The position numbers and the translations under genes were made by a program. A stretch of DNA of 64,000 nucleotides from Parietaria judaica. Lineage: Eukaryota > Streptophyta > Magnoliopsida > Rosales > Urticaceae. The notes below the pieces were generated by a model that did no database searches, was not told the DNA's origin, and saw nothing but the letters and a program-made list of their open reading frames with translations. Positions 34,100 to 46,733 of this stretch are shown in pieces; positions within the stretch are counted from its first letter, which is position 1, and each line of letters starts with the position of its first letter. Location of the stretch: the NCBI GenBank assembly GCA_954871525.1, contig OX940862.1, positions 10,126,501 to 10,190,500 of the forward strand, given 5' to 3'.

Positions 34100-35770
34100 T
34101 CAAGGTTGTCGAAGAAACGGCGCAAAATCTTCTAGAACTTTCTGGTAAACGGGCCTCTTAAAATCAACCGCCTGCACAGATGACAAAAGCGGTAAGAGCG
34201 TGACGCAAACGATGAGATTTTCTTCCGAACTTCCATGGAATAGCAAATAATTTAGTAAAATATATTTACTCACAAGTTCAAGCACTTGGTCCGGCGAAAT
34301 CCATGACCAGTTTCCGAACTCGGGTTTCTCAGTCCCGTCGCCTAAAAGGTTGATCTCCTCGTCCTTTCCCGTGAATTTAAAAAGCACCCTGTGCATATTA
34401 AACAATATTAAATCCAATTTCCGAAGCAGGAAAATTTTAGAAGCTCGGACATTTTACAGAAGATGTGATTTTGTCCTAAACAATTGCCGGTTTGAATTAC
34501 TCTCGAAATTATAAATAAGCGAATAAGCTTACCATTTTTGTGCTTGGCCTTTCCAATCTGTTCCCCACTGGCGATTAAGTTTTTCTCGAACTTTTGGCGG
34601 GAAGTCGTACGTCACCCAATGAGGTGTCTATATAGTACAGCCAAGCCAACGATTCAAAAAATTAGAAAATAAAATTTGAGAACCCGAGGCAGATCTCAAA
34701 TGAAGAAATATCCGACAAAGTGTTAAGCTAACAACTAAGTCAATCTCCTTCTGGCAAAGGAACAACGAAGAACAGAATATCCGACAAAAAGTTACTTTTA
34801 AAAACACGATTATCGTCCAAAACAATATCTTAAGTCTTCGGGAAACCGAATCATCCGCTTATAATCCTGATTTGAGCAGACCTAAAGTGGAGCACTGATG
34901 ATGCAATAACTTGAACAATTCTCTACAGAAATGGATTTTCTCTCAAACATGTTTATGCAGAATCAAAACCATAAGAAATAAAGCTTAATAATTTTTCCCA
35001 CATTGGTATTTTTGGTACTTTGTACAAAAACCGAACCCGATCATGTAAAACGACAACGCAAAACAGCTTGTTCCAAACAGAGGAAAATTGACACAAATGC
35101 TTACCTCTGCAAGAATTTCAGCAGAGCTCACTCCAGTCTCTTCCCTCAACTCCCGAAAAGCTGCGATTCTTAGATCTTCAGCTTCGTCGATACCGCCCTT
35201 CCGAAAAAGCATTCAAATTCAGAACCAAACTTCAATGGCCAATAAGATAATGCAATTGCAAAGAATGAAGCTTAATTCTTGAATCTAAACATGTCTACAA
35301 GCATTTCTTAATCAATTTCCAGCCAAAAAGAAACTCAATTCTCGCAGTCACCTGAGGCATTTGCCACGAATTCGGTAAATCCAAACGCGTCGCAGCGAAA
35401 ATCTGCAAAAAAAAAAAAAAAAAAAAAACTTCAAATTCATATACAGACACATAAAATCATTACGCAATAGAGAGTTCCGGCGAGTGGCGACCTTTTTCTC
35501 GTCGTTGACGAGGCAGATTCCGACGTTCCTTCGGTAACCTTCCGGCGGAGCTTCCATGAAGTACGACGGAGAGGACCGGGCGACGCGAGCGGTGACCGGC
35601 TTGCGCCGAGCGAGGAGGCTCGTCGGGGCTGCGGATTCCGGTGACTTCCGGCGGTGGTTGGGAGAAGAGCGAGAGGGAATTCCGGCTATTCTCGCCGGAG
35701 ACGAAGGAAGGGAGCGGTGGTGCAGAGCGATGGGCGAGAAAGTGAGGCTCGCCAAACGGCATAAACCCAT
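34100..35770 (-). CDS. Chloroplast-type Nudix hydrolase, NUDX26/27-like (Ap4A hydrolase class)
   Basis: Six exons on the minus strand: 35770-35492, 35402-35352, 35197-35105, 34627-34533, 34388-34274 and 34171-34100. They join to 234 residues. The first 60 or so residues are rich in Ser, Arg, Ala and Pro with few acids, like a plastid transit peptide. Then comes EAPPEGYRRNVGICLVND and a perfect Nudix box, G-x5-E-x7-REUxEExGU (GGIDEAE...RELREETGV), which straddles the exon 2/3 region. WQMPQGG and WVTYDFPP-type text are typical of diadenosine tetraphosphate hydrolases. It probably hydrolyses Ap4A or related dinucleoside polyphosphates in plastids. The upstream flank is an array of tandem repeats that begins about 75 bp before the ATG. 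Confidence 0.93.
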
Positions 35771-35844
35771 TCAATTTCAGAATGTGTGGTTTCTATTCGA
35801 TTTGGAAACTAAAGAATCTACTATATGCACTTGCAAAGGGCCAA

Positions 35845-36450
35845 GGACTGCCAGCGTGGTCGGAACATGGAATACGAAACGGTTTATACAACGACACTAT
35901 CGTATTAAATAATAAAAAATATATATGTACTTTAGCATAGACTAACAGGCTGGTTTGGAAACGGTACACGAAGTTATTACGATATCGATACTAACAAGGA
36001 CAATTACATATAAAATAAAAAAATTTACACTAGTTAGGAGTGACAGGCTAGTCTGGACACGGAACACGAAATAGTTACGAGACCGACTCTGAAACGATAA
36101 AATTTAAAAAATAATCTATTATGTATATATATATATATATATATTCTAGCAAGGAGTGGCAACTTGATCCCGATACGAAACGCGAAACGGTTATGAGATA
36201 GACTCTAACACGATTAAAGAAAAATCTACTATATATACTAGCGTAGACTGACATGCTGGTCTGGATAGGGAATACAAAATGGTTACGAGATTGACACTAA
36301 CACGACTAAATGCAAATGCTACGATATATACTAGCATAGACTGGCCGCCTGCTCTTCACACATAATACGAAACGATGATTGACACACATACGATCAGATT
36401 GACACAGAACACTAAACGGTTGCGAAATCGACACTTAGCACGATTAGATA
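35845..36450. repeat. Degenerate tandem repeat array, ~92-117 bp period
   Basis: Six units recur, each with the pattern GACTGACAGGCTGGTCTGGA or a close variant, then ATACGAAACGGTTACGAGA, then GACACTAACACGA and a TATATACTAGC-like spacer. Unit starts lie near 35845, 35938, 36037, 36154, 36246 and 36337. The copies are strongly diverged. The array occupies the upstream flank of the Nudix gene. Confidence 0.82.
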
Positions 36451-37411
36451 AGTGCCCAACACTAAAAAACGGAAGACCTAGCGGAATAAAATATTAAAAT
36501 TGATTATGTGTCACATTTGTGTTTCGTTATTTTAGAATTACGATGTTCAATTGATTATGAATCTTACATTATTTAGTCCAAGTCTAAACAATTGAAATTA
36601 GTTTATAAGAATACCATGATCAATTAAATTAGTAAAAAAATGATTAAGACACGATACAAACACAAGAAAATACTTGAAATTGCTACATCTAATAATAACA
36701 TATAGTACTCGTCGCGATGATTTATTAGAAAACTTTATCAAATATCTTTTTCTTGAAAAACTTAACAATCTTATAAAAGTTATGGTATCTTGGAAAAGAA
36801 AGTCTATCTTTGAAAATAATTTTGTTATTTAATATTTTATAGCTTCAATTTTCGTAATTGTACGTACAGTCAAAATCAACTAAAATATACTTCCGTAATT
36901 TGATACTATCTCGCTCCGTTTTTATTTTGTAAGATTTTTTATAAAATTGAAAGAATAGGTATTGAAATAATATTGAAATCCAATAGTTTTACTTTTCACA
37001 CTCTTGCTTCCCTGTCTGTGGAGACTTGAAACTCCGGGCCGTTACCCGTTACTTATCTTTTTCACTGCGTGTCAAACTCGATGCTCCTCGATCGCCTAAT
37101 TCTTACCATCGGTACTTGTCTCTCCTCGCCATTGCTGGTAAAACACACATCTCTTTCGCCGTCCTGCTCTTCGCAAGGTCACTCTCCTCGTCGAATCAGA
37201 TAGTTTTGTGCTTTGATTTTACACTATATTTTGCTCGAAAAATAAATATATACAGCCATATACATTTTAAAATGTTTTTCATTTCATAAAAAAAAAACTC
37301 ATTTAATTTTTGATGCATGCATGTCAATAGGTCAATGCTTCACTATTATGTTATATTCTCTCTCTTGTCATACACGAAAAAAAAGCTTCCATATGTAAGT
37401 CCAAACTCTAG
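36451..37411. other. Intergenic, no gene supported
   Basis: AT-rich DNA with a more GC-rich patch at about 37020-37200 that is open in one frame but resembles no protein I know. It may be an upstream exon or a remnant; I cannot decide. Confidence 0.4.
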
Positions 37412-37419
37412 TATAAATA
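37412..37419 (+). promoter_or_regulatory. TATA box of the secreted-protein gene
   Basis: TATAAATA lies 49 bp before the chosen ATG at 37461. This places transcription start near 37445 and supports that ATG over in-frame ATGs upstream, which would precede the TATA box. Confidence 0.65.
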
Positions 37420-37460
37420 TACACCTTGACATACATTATATGTCATACACAGTCCTCTCT

Positions 37461-37981
37461 ATGGTCTCCTCTGGTTTTAGAGTGAGCATAATCTTCTTGT
37501 GTTTGGTGAGCTTCTGTGTGGCAATGGCAGATCCTTCTCAAAACCTTGAAGATGGAGAGCTCTGGCTTCCCTCTGAGATCTTCTACAAAATCGACTCTCC
37601 CGAACGCGTAATCACGCCACCCAATCCCCCTCCCCGCCCCGCTAATCCCAAGCCTATTGGCCCTGCTAATGGTGTTGCGATGGTCGATCGCAACAAGCCG
37701 ATGCGCCCCCCTCAAAACGTTCAGGTTTGTTTCCTCCGCCATAAGTGAGAGAATTTATCAGTAGATTCGAGTCAGAGATTTGATCTCCGCTTGATGTATC
37801 TCCTTCTTTTATTAAAGATAACTCAAGTATTTTCCTCGTGAGATAATTTATCAGTAGATTCGAGTCAGAGATTTGATCTCCGCTTGATGTATCTCTTTTC
37901 TTTTATTATTGAACAAGCCGCTCGTAACATTCAAGTTCGTTTCCTCCTCCGTAAGTGACATTTATCAATAGACTCTAGACG

Positions 37982-38032
<51 letters not shown>

Positions 38033-39890
38033 CTTTGTTTTTCTTTTTTCTTTTTTTCATTCAATAAGCCGATATGCCCCATCGTGACGTTCAGATTTAT
38101 TTCCTCCGCCATAAGTATGAGATCTATCAGTAGATTCTAGACGCGTTTTTATTTCCGTTTTCCTTTTTAATTTCGTCGTTGCATTAGCTTCTCAGCTTAA
38201 TTGTTGAAACTGCAGAACTATCGACGCGTCTTTTCCGGCGATATAGCCCGGCCAAACATGAATAGTCCTGTCCAGAATTTCCAAGCACCTATGTACAATC
38301 CAATGCTTGATTACTCAGTGACTCCATCAATTCTTCAGGTATATATGTGTATATATTAATTGTTATATAATATATACTACTATGCTTATATATATATATA
38401 TATTAAATAAACTTGTATACATATATACACTGTTTCAGGCCATTAGATCAAGCCAAGTAATGAGAGCTAGTAATTTGGGCAATACCAAGCGTGAAGGCAC
38501 TGGTGTTTTTCTCCCTCCTCTTCCCAAACAGAACCAACCACTCCCTAAAAATTGTGGCAAAAATAAAAAGGGTACTTTTTTCTTCATCTTAATTATTTCA
38601 TTTAGCGGAAGTGCGATAAATTTTTTTTTCACATAAAAAATTTCATCGAAAAGATTGACAGAGTCTTAACAATATTCCGTCGCGGCTCGTAGTTCAGTGA
38701 TTGAGCATTCGAACTTGTATTGTTGAGGTGTAGAGTACGAGTCATACGACATGCAAAAAATCAAAGAACGCTAACCGTCACGATATATTAAATCGGTTAC
38801 TTTTAATATTATTCAAACCTCTTTTCAGTCAATTGAATTTCTTGTAAAGAAGAGTTGTATATCACTGAGCATTAAATTCTGGGTTTTAGCTTTTTGGCCA
38901 AATGTTTTACATGCATACAATAATATTAATTTGATTAACTTGATGAAGAAAGGTTTGCTCTCGTGTTCTACATCTGTCTGCTCAGAAATGATTTGAAAAT
39001 AAATAAATTTCATAGGAAGATATGAAACTTGGAGCAAAAGCTAGGCTCTTTTATATCATATAACAATTTAAATATTAAAATTTAAAATATGAATCCGTAT
39101 AATGCTCGAAAAATCGAGGAAAAAGTAATACTATCTTACTATTTATAGAGATAAATGATTATTTCATGACTTTGGTAAAGAGATAAATTATCATTTCGTC
39201 TTGAAATTTATGACTCGTTGAACTTATCTTAACGTTTTCTTACCGTGTTAAAAAAGTTATTAGTACATTATAACGTTTTATAGGAAAATATATTCAACGC
39301 AGTTATTGCACAAAACGACGTTATCTTCAACTTTATTGTCTTAATTATGCGCTTACTTCCAAAATACCTTAATAATAATTTTAAATAATTTTTTTATTAA
39401 GTTATTGTATATATGGTCCCGATGTTATTAATTTATAAATATTTAACCGTCGGTAGTCGTTGGTTTTTACATTCGTGGTAATTACACTAGTAGCCAAAAT
39501 CCCTACCAAGTGTAGAAATTTATCTTGAATTTAAATTAAATTATAGTCAACTATCTATTAAATGTGCTTCCCTTTTTTCGTTTTGTTTGGACGTTTCGTA
39601 TGTAAACGATTGCATATTCTCTCGTTTATCGTATTTCAAACTCCGATCTTTGTGCTTCTTAGGCTAATCTAGTGAAAAATAGAATTCACTTTGCGAGATT
39701 TCAAACCTCCATCTTTTACTTAAGAAATAAAAATCAAATGATTTTACTGCACGGAAAATAGGTTTTTTTTTTAATACATTCCATCATAATATTCAAAGTT
39801 GCCGATATGAGGCAATTTATATTGATCTATTTTTTTGTTTTTTCAGGCTACAAAATGAATCAGAAGAGCGTTGTCCCAAAGAAGGATTGA
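37461..39890 (+). CDS. Secreted proline-rich protein of unknown family
   Basis: Four exons, 37461-37724, 38216-38338, 38439-38571 and 39847-39890, join to 187 residues. A signal peptide is clear (MVSSGFRVSIIFLCLVSFCVAMA), so the product should enter the secretory pathway. The mature chain is rich in Pro and Asn, with a poly-Pro stretch (ITPPNPPPRPANPKP), then NYRRVFSGD, TPSILQAIRSSQVMRASNLG and GTGVFLPPLPKQNQPLP. It has one Cys and no later membrane segment. I do not recognise the family; the conserved-looking blocks suggest a plant-specific protein rather than a simple cell-wall PRP. The last exon (14 codons, after a 1.3-kb intron) is the least certain part. Intron 1 contains decayed tandem copies of the exon 1 end. 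Confidence 0.72.
37692..38155. repeat. Tandem copies of the exon 1/intron 1 border
   Basis: The border text AACAAGCCGATGCG...AACGTTCAG|GTTTGTTTCCTCCGCC is echoed at about 37911-37985 and 38061-38155. A partial copy of the following intron text (ATTTATCAGTAGATTCGAGT and onward) lies at 37840-37905. Later copies are diverged. The splice donor GT is present in the real border, shifted in context in the second copy, and AT in the last copy. A long TA microsatellite (about 37987-38029) separates them. Confidence 0.85.
38682..38760 (+). mobile_element. Possible SINE-like remnant in intron 3
   Basis: TAGTTCAGTGATTGAGC matches the RNA polymerase III box A, and AGTACGAGTCA about 45 bp later resembles box B. 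There is no tRNA fold and no clear A-tail, so this is only suggestive. Confidence 0.3.
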
Positions 39891-40052
39891 GACGCATTGA
39901 TCTCCGAGGCAATATTAGAATAAATTCACGAGACTCTGAAATTACAAAGAGATTCATATCAAGTATGAACAATATCAAATAATCAGTGGTTCTGATCTTT
40001 TTGGGAATGTTCTCCAATTTCAATAAAAAAGTATTGCCCTTTATATGATATT

Positions 40053-40423
40053 GGGCCCGTTTGGCACAACTTAATTTTTACAAAAAATGTTTTTAGTTTT
40101 AGTTTAAAAAATAAACTGTTTTTGAGAAAAACCGGCAGGTGTTTGGTAAATTGTTTATAAAACAGTTGTTGTTGGTAACAAAAACTGTTTTAGCGTTTGG
40201 TAAAAAAAATTATTTAGGCTAAAAAGACTAAAATAGACTATAACCGTATTTTTGTTTTTAGAAAAAACCAAAAGCTACGAATCCTAGCTTTTACAATTCA
40301 TGTACAAAAATTCAACATCGATTTTGTGTTTTTTGGAAAAACAATTTTGCCAAACACCTAAATAGCGGTTAAGTTTATTTTATAAACAAAAACAAGGCTA
40401 AATAAGCTGTGCCAAACGCACCC
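40053..40423. mobile_element. hAT-type MITE, 371 bp
   Basis: The left end reads GGGCCCGTTTGGCACAAC and the reverse complement of the right end GGGTGCGTTTGGCACAGC. The interior is non-coding, with repeated CAAACACC/GTGTTTGG motifs. Such GTTTGGC-rich ends are typical of plant hAT-like MITEs. A clear 8-bp target-site duplication was not found. A related end fragment lies at 28649-28740. Confidence 0.75.
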
Positions 40424-42238
40424 ATTATGAGAAAAGATGTGCTCTTTCAAAAAAAAAATTCCACGTAATTGTTATAGAGTAAAATACGATGCTACGAATC
40501 AAGTAAATCTGTTGTTGTCGGGACATTACTTATAGATTCGTCAAAGTATAATTAATAACTATTTTAAAAAAACTTATATAGTAAAAGTGAAGGAAAAAAA
40601 AACCGGATAAGCTTTAAACATTTTCGAGAAGTTTGGGTGAATCGCAACCTCCTTTGGAATCAACCGAGCTTTGCCCTTCCATGCATTTCATAAAAAATGA
40701 TAAGAAAGAAAATGTCGTTTCTTGTAGAGACTCATATCTAAACTCTCATTGTTTTTTTTTCTTTTCATGTCGTCGTACTGAATGTTACTATGCTGTCGTT
40801 TTTCACGTGATTTGTCGTTGAATACAATTCCACCGATTTATTATATATCACCTTTTTTTAGACGGTGTGTTTCTGATTTAACAGTAGTAAAACTCTATGT
40901 CGAAACTGTAGTCGTTTACTTATTTATCATTATTTTTCTCAATCGTCGTTTTCACATTACTTTTGTTTATGATTATGTCATCATTACTTTTGCCTTTGGT
41001 CTGAACGCTGTCGTTTCTTCTGAAGTTGTTTTTTTGTTGTCGTTTTGGTTGTTTGATGTCATTTTCACATTGTTAGATCCTTTGTCATTTTCAAGCAGTT
41101 GTTTCTCATTTTATCTGATCATAATACTCTTTTTCAGGGGATTTTTTTCTTTTTTTTTGTATGGATAATATTAAAGAAGATTACACGCTCTTTTAAACAT
41201 AAATGTCATGCACTGCGAAATAAATTGTCAATTGTATTGGTCTATAAACCGAGCATAATTTTGAGGAAATACACAAAAAAGACTAATAAATCTTTTTCTG
41301 TACATTATGTTTATGTTACTTATATTAAGCTATAACTACATTCTATATACATATATTTGTTCAAAAAAACTATATACATAAACCAAACTTTCGTATTATA
41401 TACAATTCAATGCACAACCATAAAGTAAAAACAATATTCTAGCATAAAGTATTTTTTTCCCCCTCGATTGCGTATAATAATGGCAAAATTACTTAAGTTG
41501 CTATCAACTGCAACACCAAGTTCAGTAAAATAATAAAGAGATAAGTACTTGAGTTTAGTAAAATAATAATTTTATTCCATTTATTTATAAAAAATCAAAT
41601 AAATAAAATACCTGTCATCAAACTATATTAAAAATAAAATAAAATAAAATCAGAAGAACATATATATATACCTCTATATATTGACATCTTTCACAAAAAA
41701 TCAACGATTTTTATTATCATTTTTAATATAAGTTGAACTTGAATATTTTTTTCTCGTTAAAAAATCTACAAAGACAATTAAATGTAACCTTGGAACACTT
41801 TTATCACTATTTTCTTTATACAATAGAATCTTATTATACTAATAGTCAATAGACTAATAATTTTGATAAAATAACATTTTTTTATAATTTTAATTTTAAT
41901 TTTTATATAAATAAATTAATAATACGATAATATAATAAATTTCTCCGATAATAACCGTAGTAATTTATAAAGCTTTTTCCGCATTTTATTAGAAGTTCGT
42001 TTATGTTAAGTTAAATGAGGATAAAAAATAAAATAAAATAAAATATTAGAGTCTAACAAACCCATTACAACCTGTAATCAACACAATAGTTGAAGAAAGA
42101 CATTGGACTCTTGAAGAAGAAGAAGAAGAACTCCAACGAACAAGACGAAGACGACGAAGAAGAAGCGTCAAACCAGAGACTCTCTCTCTCCATTCTCAAC
42201 CAACCACCATCGCCATCTCAAGCTCAAGCTCCGCAGCC
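40424..42238. other. Intergenic upstream of EXO70A1
   Basis: Positions 40780-41060 hold many GTCGTT motifs (the reverse complement of AACGAC) in AT-rich DNA. The long open frame there has no protein-like features. The right edge (42100-42190) is GAA- and CT-rich, as in a plant 5' UTR. Confidence 0.5.
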
Positions 42239-45200
42239 ATGGCGGTGACTGCGTCGCCCGCGGATCCGCTCAGCGACCGAGTAGCCCTAATGCGCGAGTC
42301 TCTCCTGAGGAGCCAGACCATCACCGACAACGTCGTCTCCATCCTCGGCTCCTTCGACCACCGCCTCTCCGCCCTCGAGACCGCCATGCGCCCCACCCAG
42401 GTCGGTCCCTTCCGTTTGTTTTCCGGGGAAATTCCCGGCAGATCTAGGCGTTGTTTGTGCTGAACTGGGTTGGTTTTGGGCAGTACAGATCAGGACTCAT
42501 TCGATTCGCAAAGCGCACGCCAACATCGATAAGAGCTTGAAAGCTGCCGAGGTTATCTTGGCTCAATTTGATCTTGCTCGTCAGGTTCGTTATTCATGTG
42601 TGAATTTTTCTTGGGTTTCGCTTGACCTAATTGTATATGGGAATTTGGTAAACCGTACTTGAGAGTTTTATATCGATGAGAAATCTTAGGAGATGAGAAA
42701 AATGATATCTTTTGTGATTTTTCCCAACTGTTTTTAGTCAAACATTGGTCAATATTCAGCCTTTGGGGATGAACTGATCTGTGTCAGTTTCAGGATTTGA
42801 AGTTGAGCTAAAGCGAAAATACCGATTGTAGATTGTGAAAACGCAAATTTATAAAGCCCAAGTAGGGGTTCAGATGCTGATTTGGGTATTAGATAGTTAC
42901 AGTTGGTTCGAATTTTTTACGGGAATTCCATGCGAAGAAAAGTTTCCAATTGCTATTTATAGAATTCAAGTTCTTTATGCGTTGTTATCAGGGTGTTTTT
43001 CGATTCCACTGAAATCTCTATTTTTTTTTACGCAAAGATGGTTCTTTATTTATTTTTGGTTTGTTAGTTTGTTTTTTGTTATTAAAACGCAAAATTGTCT
43101 TACTAGGTTGTGTTGATGTCGCTTATTCATTGATATTGCTTTAATGCTTCAATATTAAACAGGCGGAGACAAAGATACTGAAAGGGCCTCATGAAAACTT
43201 GGAAAATTATCTGGAAGCCATTGATCAGCTCAGAAGCAATATCCACTTTTTCAGTAACAGCAAAGGCTTCAAGAGCAGCGATGGGGTTCTCAACCATTCG
43301 AACGGCTTACTCACGAAAGCTATTTCAAAGCTTGAAGATGAGTTCAAGAATCAATTGACGTCTTATAGGTTTGTTTTTATATCACTTCTCTTACTCTTTC
43401 AGTTTGATTTTGTATAAAAAGCTATTAGTTTTATATAAGTTATCAGTTTCATATGATTGCATTTTTAATAGTTTTATGCATTTTTTAATCTTGGATTTTA
43501 GCAAGCCCGTGGAGCCTGAACGCCTTTTCGACTGCCTGCCAAACTCTCTCCGACCATCCGAATCTCCCGGAAACCATGGAGATCATCATCACCATAATCC
43601 TGAAGCGGAAACGGCTGTTTATACACCGCCCACTCTTATTCCGCCACGTGTCCTGCCTTTGCTTCATGATTTAGCTGTGCAGATGGTTCAAGCTGGTCAA
43701 CGACAGCAGTTAGTCAAAATCTATAGGTAAAAGGGTTCTTTTGTCTTTTACTCATCTTAAGGACATGTCTGTTTATTTTGATGAATGTATGACAAATAAA
43801 CTTTTTAGTATTATCCTTTTACACGCTACTCGTTTGCTTCATTTGAAATTTCTGATTCTGCTCAGGGATACTCGGTCTTCGGTTTTGGAAGAAAGTCTTC
43901 GGAAGTTGGGAGTTGAGAAGCTCAGCAAAGAAGATGTTCAGAAGATGCAATGGGAAGTTTTGGAGGCAAAAATTGGGAATTGGATTCACTTTATGCGCAT
44001 TGCTGTAAGGAACTCATGATTTTTTACTAAATTCTAGTGTGTTTCATTTTTGGTCTTAAAAATTATTATTCTCGAACAGGTTAAATTGCTCTTTGCCGCA
44101 GAGAGGAGAGTTTGTGATGAACTCTTTGATGGGTTTGATTCTCTCAGTGACCAGTGTTTCTCTGAAGTCACAACGAGTAGTGTTTCCGTTCTGCTTAGCT
44201 TTGGGGAAGCAATAGCTCGAAGCAAGAGATCACCCGAAAAGTTGTTTGTGCTTCTTGACATGTATGAGATTATGCGAGAGCTTCACACAGAGGTAGAGAT
44301 TATGTTGTTTTCGGGAATTTCTTAATATTTTATTCGTAATAATTAAATTGGTATTTACACCTAAAGAGTAACATGAAATATATTAAAACTAATCCCCTCT
44401 AAAATAGCGAAAATAGAGAACCTATTTATACTAATAGCACTATAATTAACTATTTCTAGATATTTTACACCTTATTTACGTATATTTTTACATATTATAT
44501 ATGTTAATGAGTCTGAAACAAGTAGAAAGGGATTTGAATATAAGTAAACACGAGGAACAACCAAAGAAAACACTCCTATTGCCTTCTGCAAGAACTGAGC
44601 TTTAATTAAAATCTTAGTTTATACAACACGCTAGTTGATCAATGATCCTTTAATTAATGCAGATTGAGACGATTTTCAAAGGAAAAACTTGCATTGAAAT
44701 CCGAGAATCAGCAACTAGTTTGACCAAAAGGCTCGCTCAGACAGCTCAAGAAACATTCGGTGATTTTGAAGAGGCGGTTGAAAAGGATGCAACGAAAACT
44801 GCTGTATTGGATGGAACCGTACATCCGTTGACAAGCTATGTGATCAACTATGTCAAGTTTCTATTTGAGTAAGTTCGACATAACATGCTTTTGTTAATTT
44901 TTAATTATCAAAACAGGATATGAGCACATGAAGGATACAAAGATAATATGCATATGTGTTCATTCAATGGTTTTGTTGTACAGGACATTTGATTTTAAAC
45001 ATGACCATCGGGTTTATTTCCTTGCAATATTTGTTCGTTAATTCATTATTTATATGATATATTTCCCATATTTGCAGTTATCAATCGACATTAAAGCAAC
45101 TTTTCCAAGAATTTGAAAACGAAGGCGAATCTGCTTCACAGTTGGCCTCAGTTACCATGCGGATTATGCAGGCTCTTCAAAATAACTTGGACGGAAAATC

Positions 45201-45714
45201 TAAACAGTACAAAGACCCTGCTTTGACTCATTTGTTTCTCATGAACAATATCCACTACATGGTCCGATCTGTGCGCAGGTTTGCCTCAAACGGGTTTCTT
45301 TTCAGTTACGACTTTTTTAAAGCTTGTACATGAGTATGTCGATGTTTCTTCTTCAGATCGGAAGCCAAGGATTTGTTGGGAGATGATTGGGTGCAAAGGC
45401 ACCGAAGGATCGTTCAGCAACATGCAAATCAATACAAAAGAATTGGTTGGGGAAAGGTACAGTTCCTTCTGTTAGTCGATTCATCTGGTTTTGTTCTGGT
45501 TGCGATCTTATTCATCAACCAAGAGCTGAAACCAAGTTGGTTTGAGTTTCGTAACGCTTTCAATTTTTATTACTTGTTTTGTTTGGTTAAACAATTTAAA
45601 ATTTGTTTTAAGTTTAAACCTGTTAAGCTTTCAGATAAAAACAGTTGTATTGGTTAAATTGGGTAATAACCCATATTTTTGCAAAATAACATAATATTGT
45701 CATGAAATTAATTT

Positions 45715-45753
<39 letters not shown>

Positions 45754-46733
45754 TATATCAGATAAATAACACGAAAGCTATTATTTGTCATATATATTGT
45801 ATTAAATTAACAAAAGTATTACAGTCAATAACTGATTATTTGGTTTTTCCTCTAATTGTAACCGATAACCTGTCCGTGTGTGATAAGCAGTTCCGGATAA
45901 CCAGATTTAGCAAGATATTCCGTTATTATGGACAAATTGTCAAATTTCAATAAGTTTTTGTTCCAGTCGTCGTATTTTCTTCTTTCTTCAGCCTCATCAG
46001 CGAGGTCACTGTTAAAACTGACATGCTTTTCCCTGTACAGATTCTGCAGTGTCTTTCTATTCAAGGTCTGACCTCGTCCGGTGGAAGCTCGGTTGGTGGC
46101 GATGGAGGAAACAGTAGTGGAGTATCAAGAGCACTGGTCAAAGATAGGTAAAAGTCTGAGCCTTTTCCTTCATTAAATTCTCATTGGTGAGTTATTTTCT
46201 TCTAATTTGCATTGCGTATTGATTTCAGGTTCAAGATCTTCAATATGCAATTTGAGGAACTCCATCAGAAACAATCCCAATGGACGGTTCCTGACACCGA
46301 GCTTCGTGAGTCACTCAGGCTTGCCGTGGCCGAAGTCCTCTTGCCTGCCTACAGATCTTATGTTAAACGCTTCGGGCAAGTTCATAACTTCTACCTCATC
46401 TTGTTGTCCATAAAATCACATGCATGTGTTTGAACATACCATGGAAAACATTAGGGTGAATCCGGTTACGTCTTTTTGACATTTTTAAAACCAGAATCGG
46501 ATACGGTTATTGTCTTTGCCATTATACATATATATTTTTATAATGAACAGGTTTTTCCGGAGATGAATTTTCAAATAAGAAAAAGAAAATAAAGAACCTT
46601 TTTTCTTTCTTTCAGGCCTCTCGTCGAGAACGGGAAGAACCCACAGAAGTATATAAGATATTCGGCAGAGGATCTTGAACGAATGCTTGGCGAGTTCTTC
46701 GAGGGAAAGAACATCAATGAGCCCAATAGGTAG
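42239..46733 (+). CDS. EXO70A1: Exocyst subunit EXO70A1
   Basis: Twelve exons: 42239-42400, 42489-42584, 43163-43368, 43502-43726, 43866-44004, 44080-44292, 44663-44868, 45078-45278, 45357-45456, 46041-46147, 46229-46375 and 46616-46733. They join to 639 residues, one more than I recall for Arabidopsis EXO70A1. EXO70 binds membrane phosphoinositides and tethers secretory vesicles at the plasma membrane. The N-terminal coiled-coil part (SDRVALMRESLLRSQTIT) and the conserved C-terminal helical domain (DDWVQRHRRIVQQHANQYKR, FNMQFEELHQKQSQWTVPD, YIRYSAEDLERMLGEFFEG) are intact. A His-rich stretch (DHHHHN) lies near the middle. Many-exon structure is characteristic of EXO70A, unlike the intronless EXO70B-H genes. 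Intron 11 begins GG|GCAAGT, a GC-AG intron required by frame and by conserved KRFGPLVENGKN. Confidence 0.97.
45717..45753. repeat. (AAT)n microsatellite in EXO70A1 intron 9
   Basis: About twelve uninterrupted AAT units in the largest-but-one intron. Confidence 0.95.

Noticed and set aside
38682..38760. tRNA gene
   Set aside because: Box A and box B resemblance only; no acceptor stem or anticodon arm can be formed.
40782..41168. 128-residue hydrophobic frame
   Set aside because: It is produced by T-rich DNA with GTCGTT repeats; the hydrophobicity reflects base composition.
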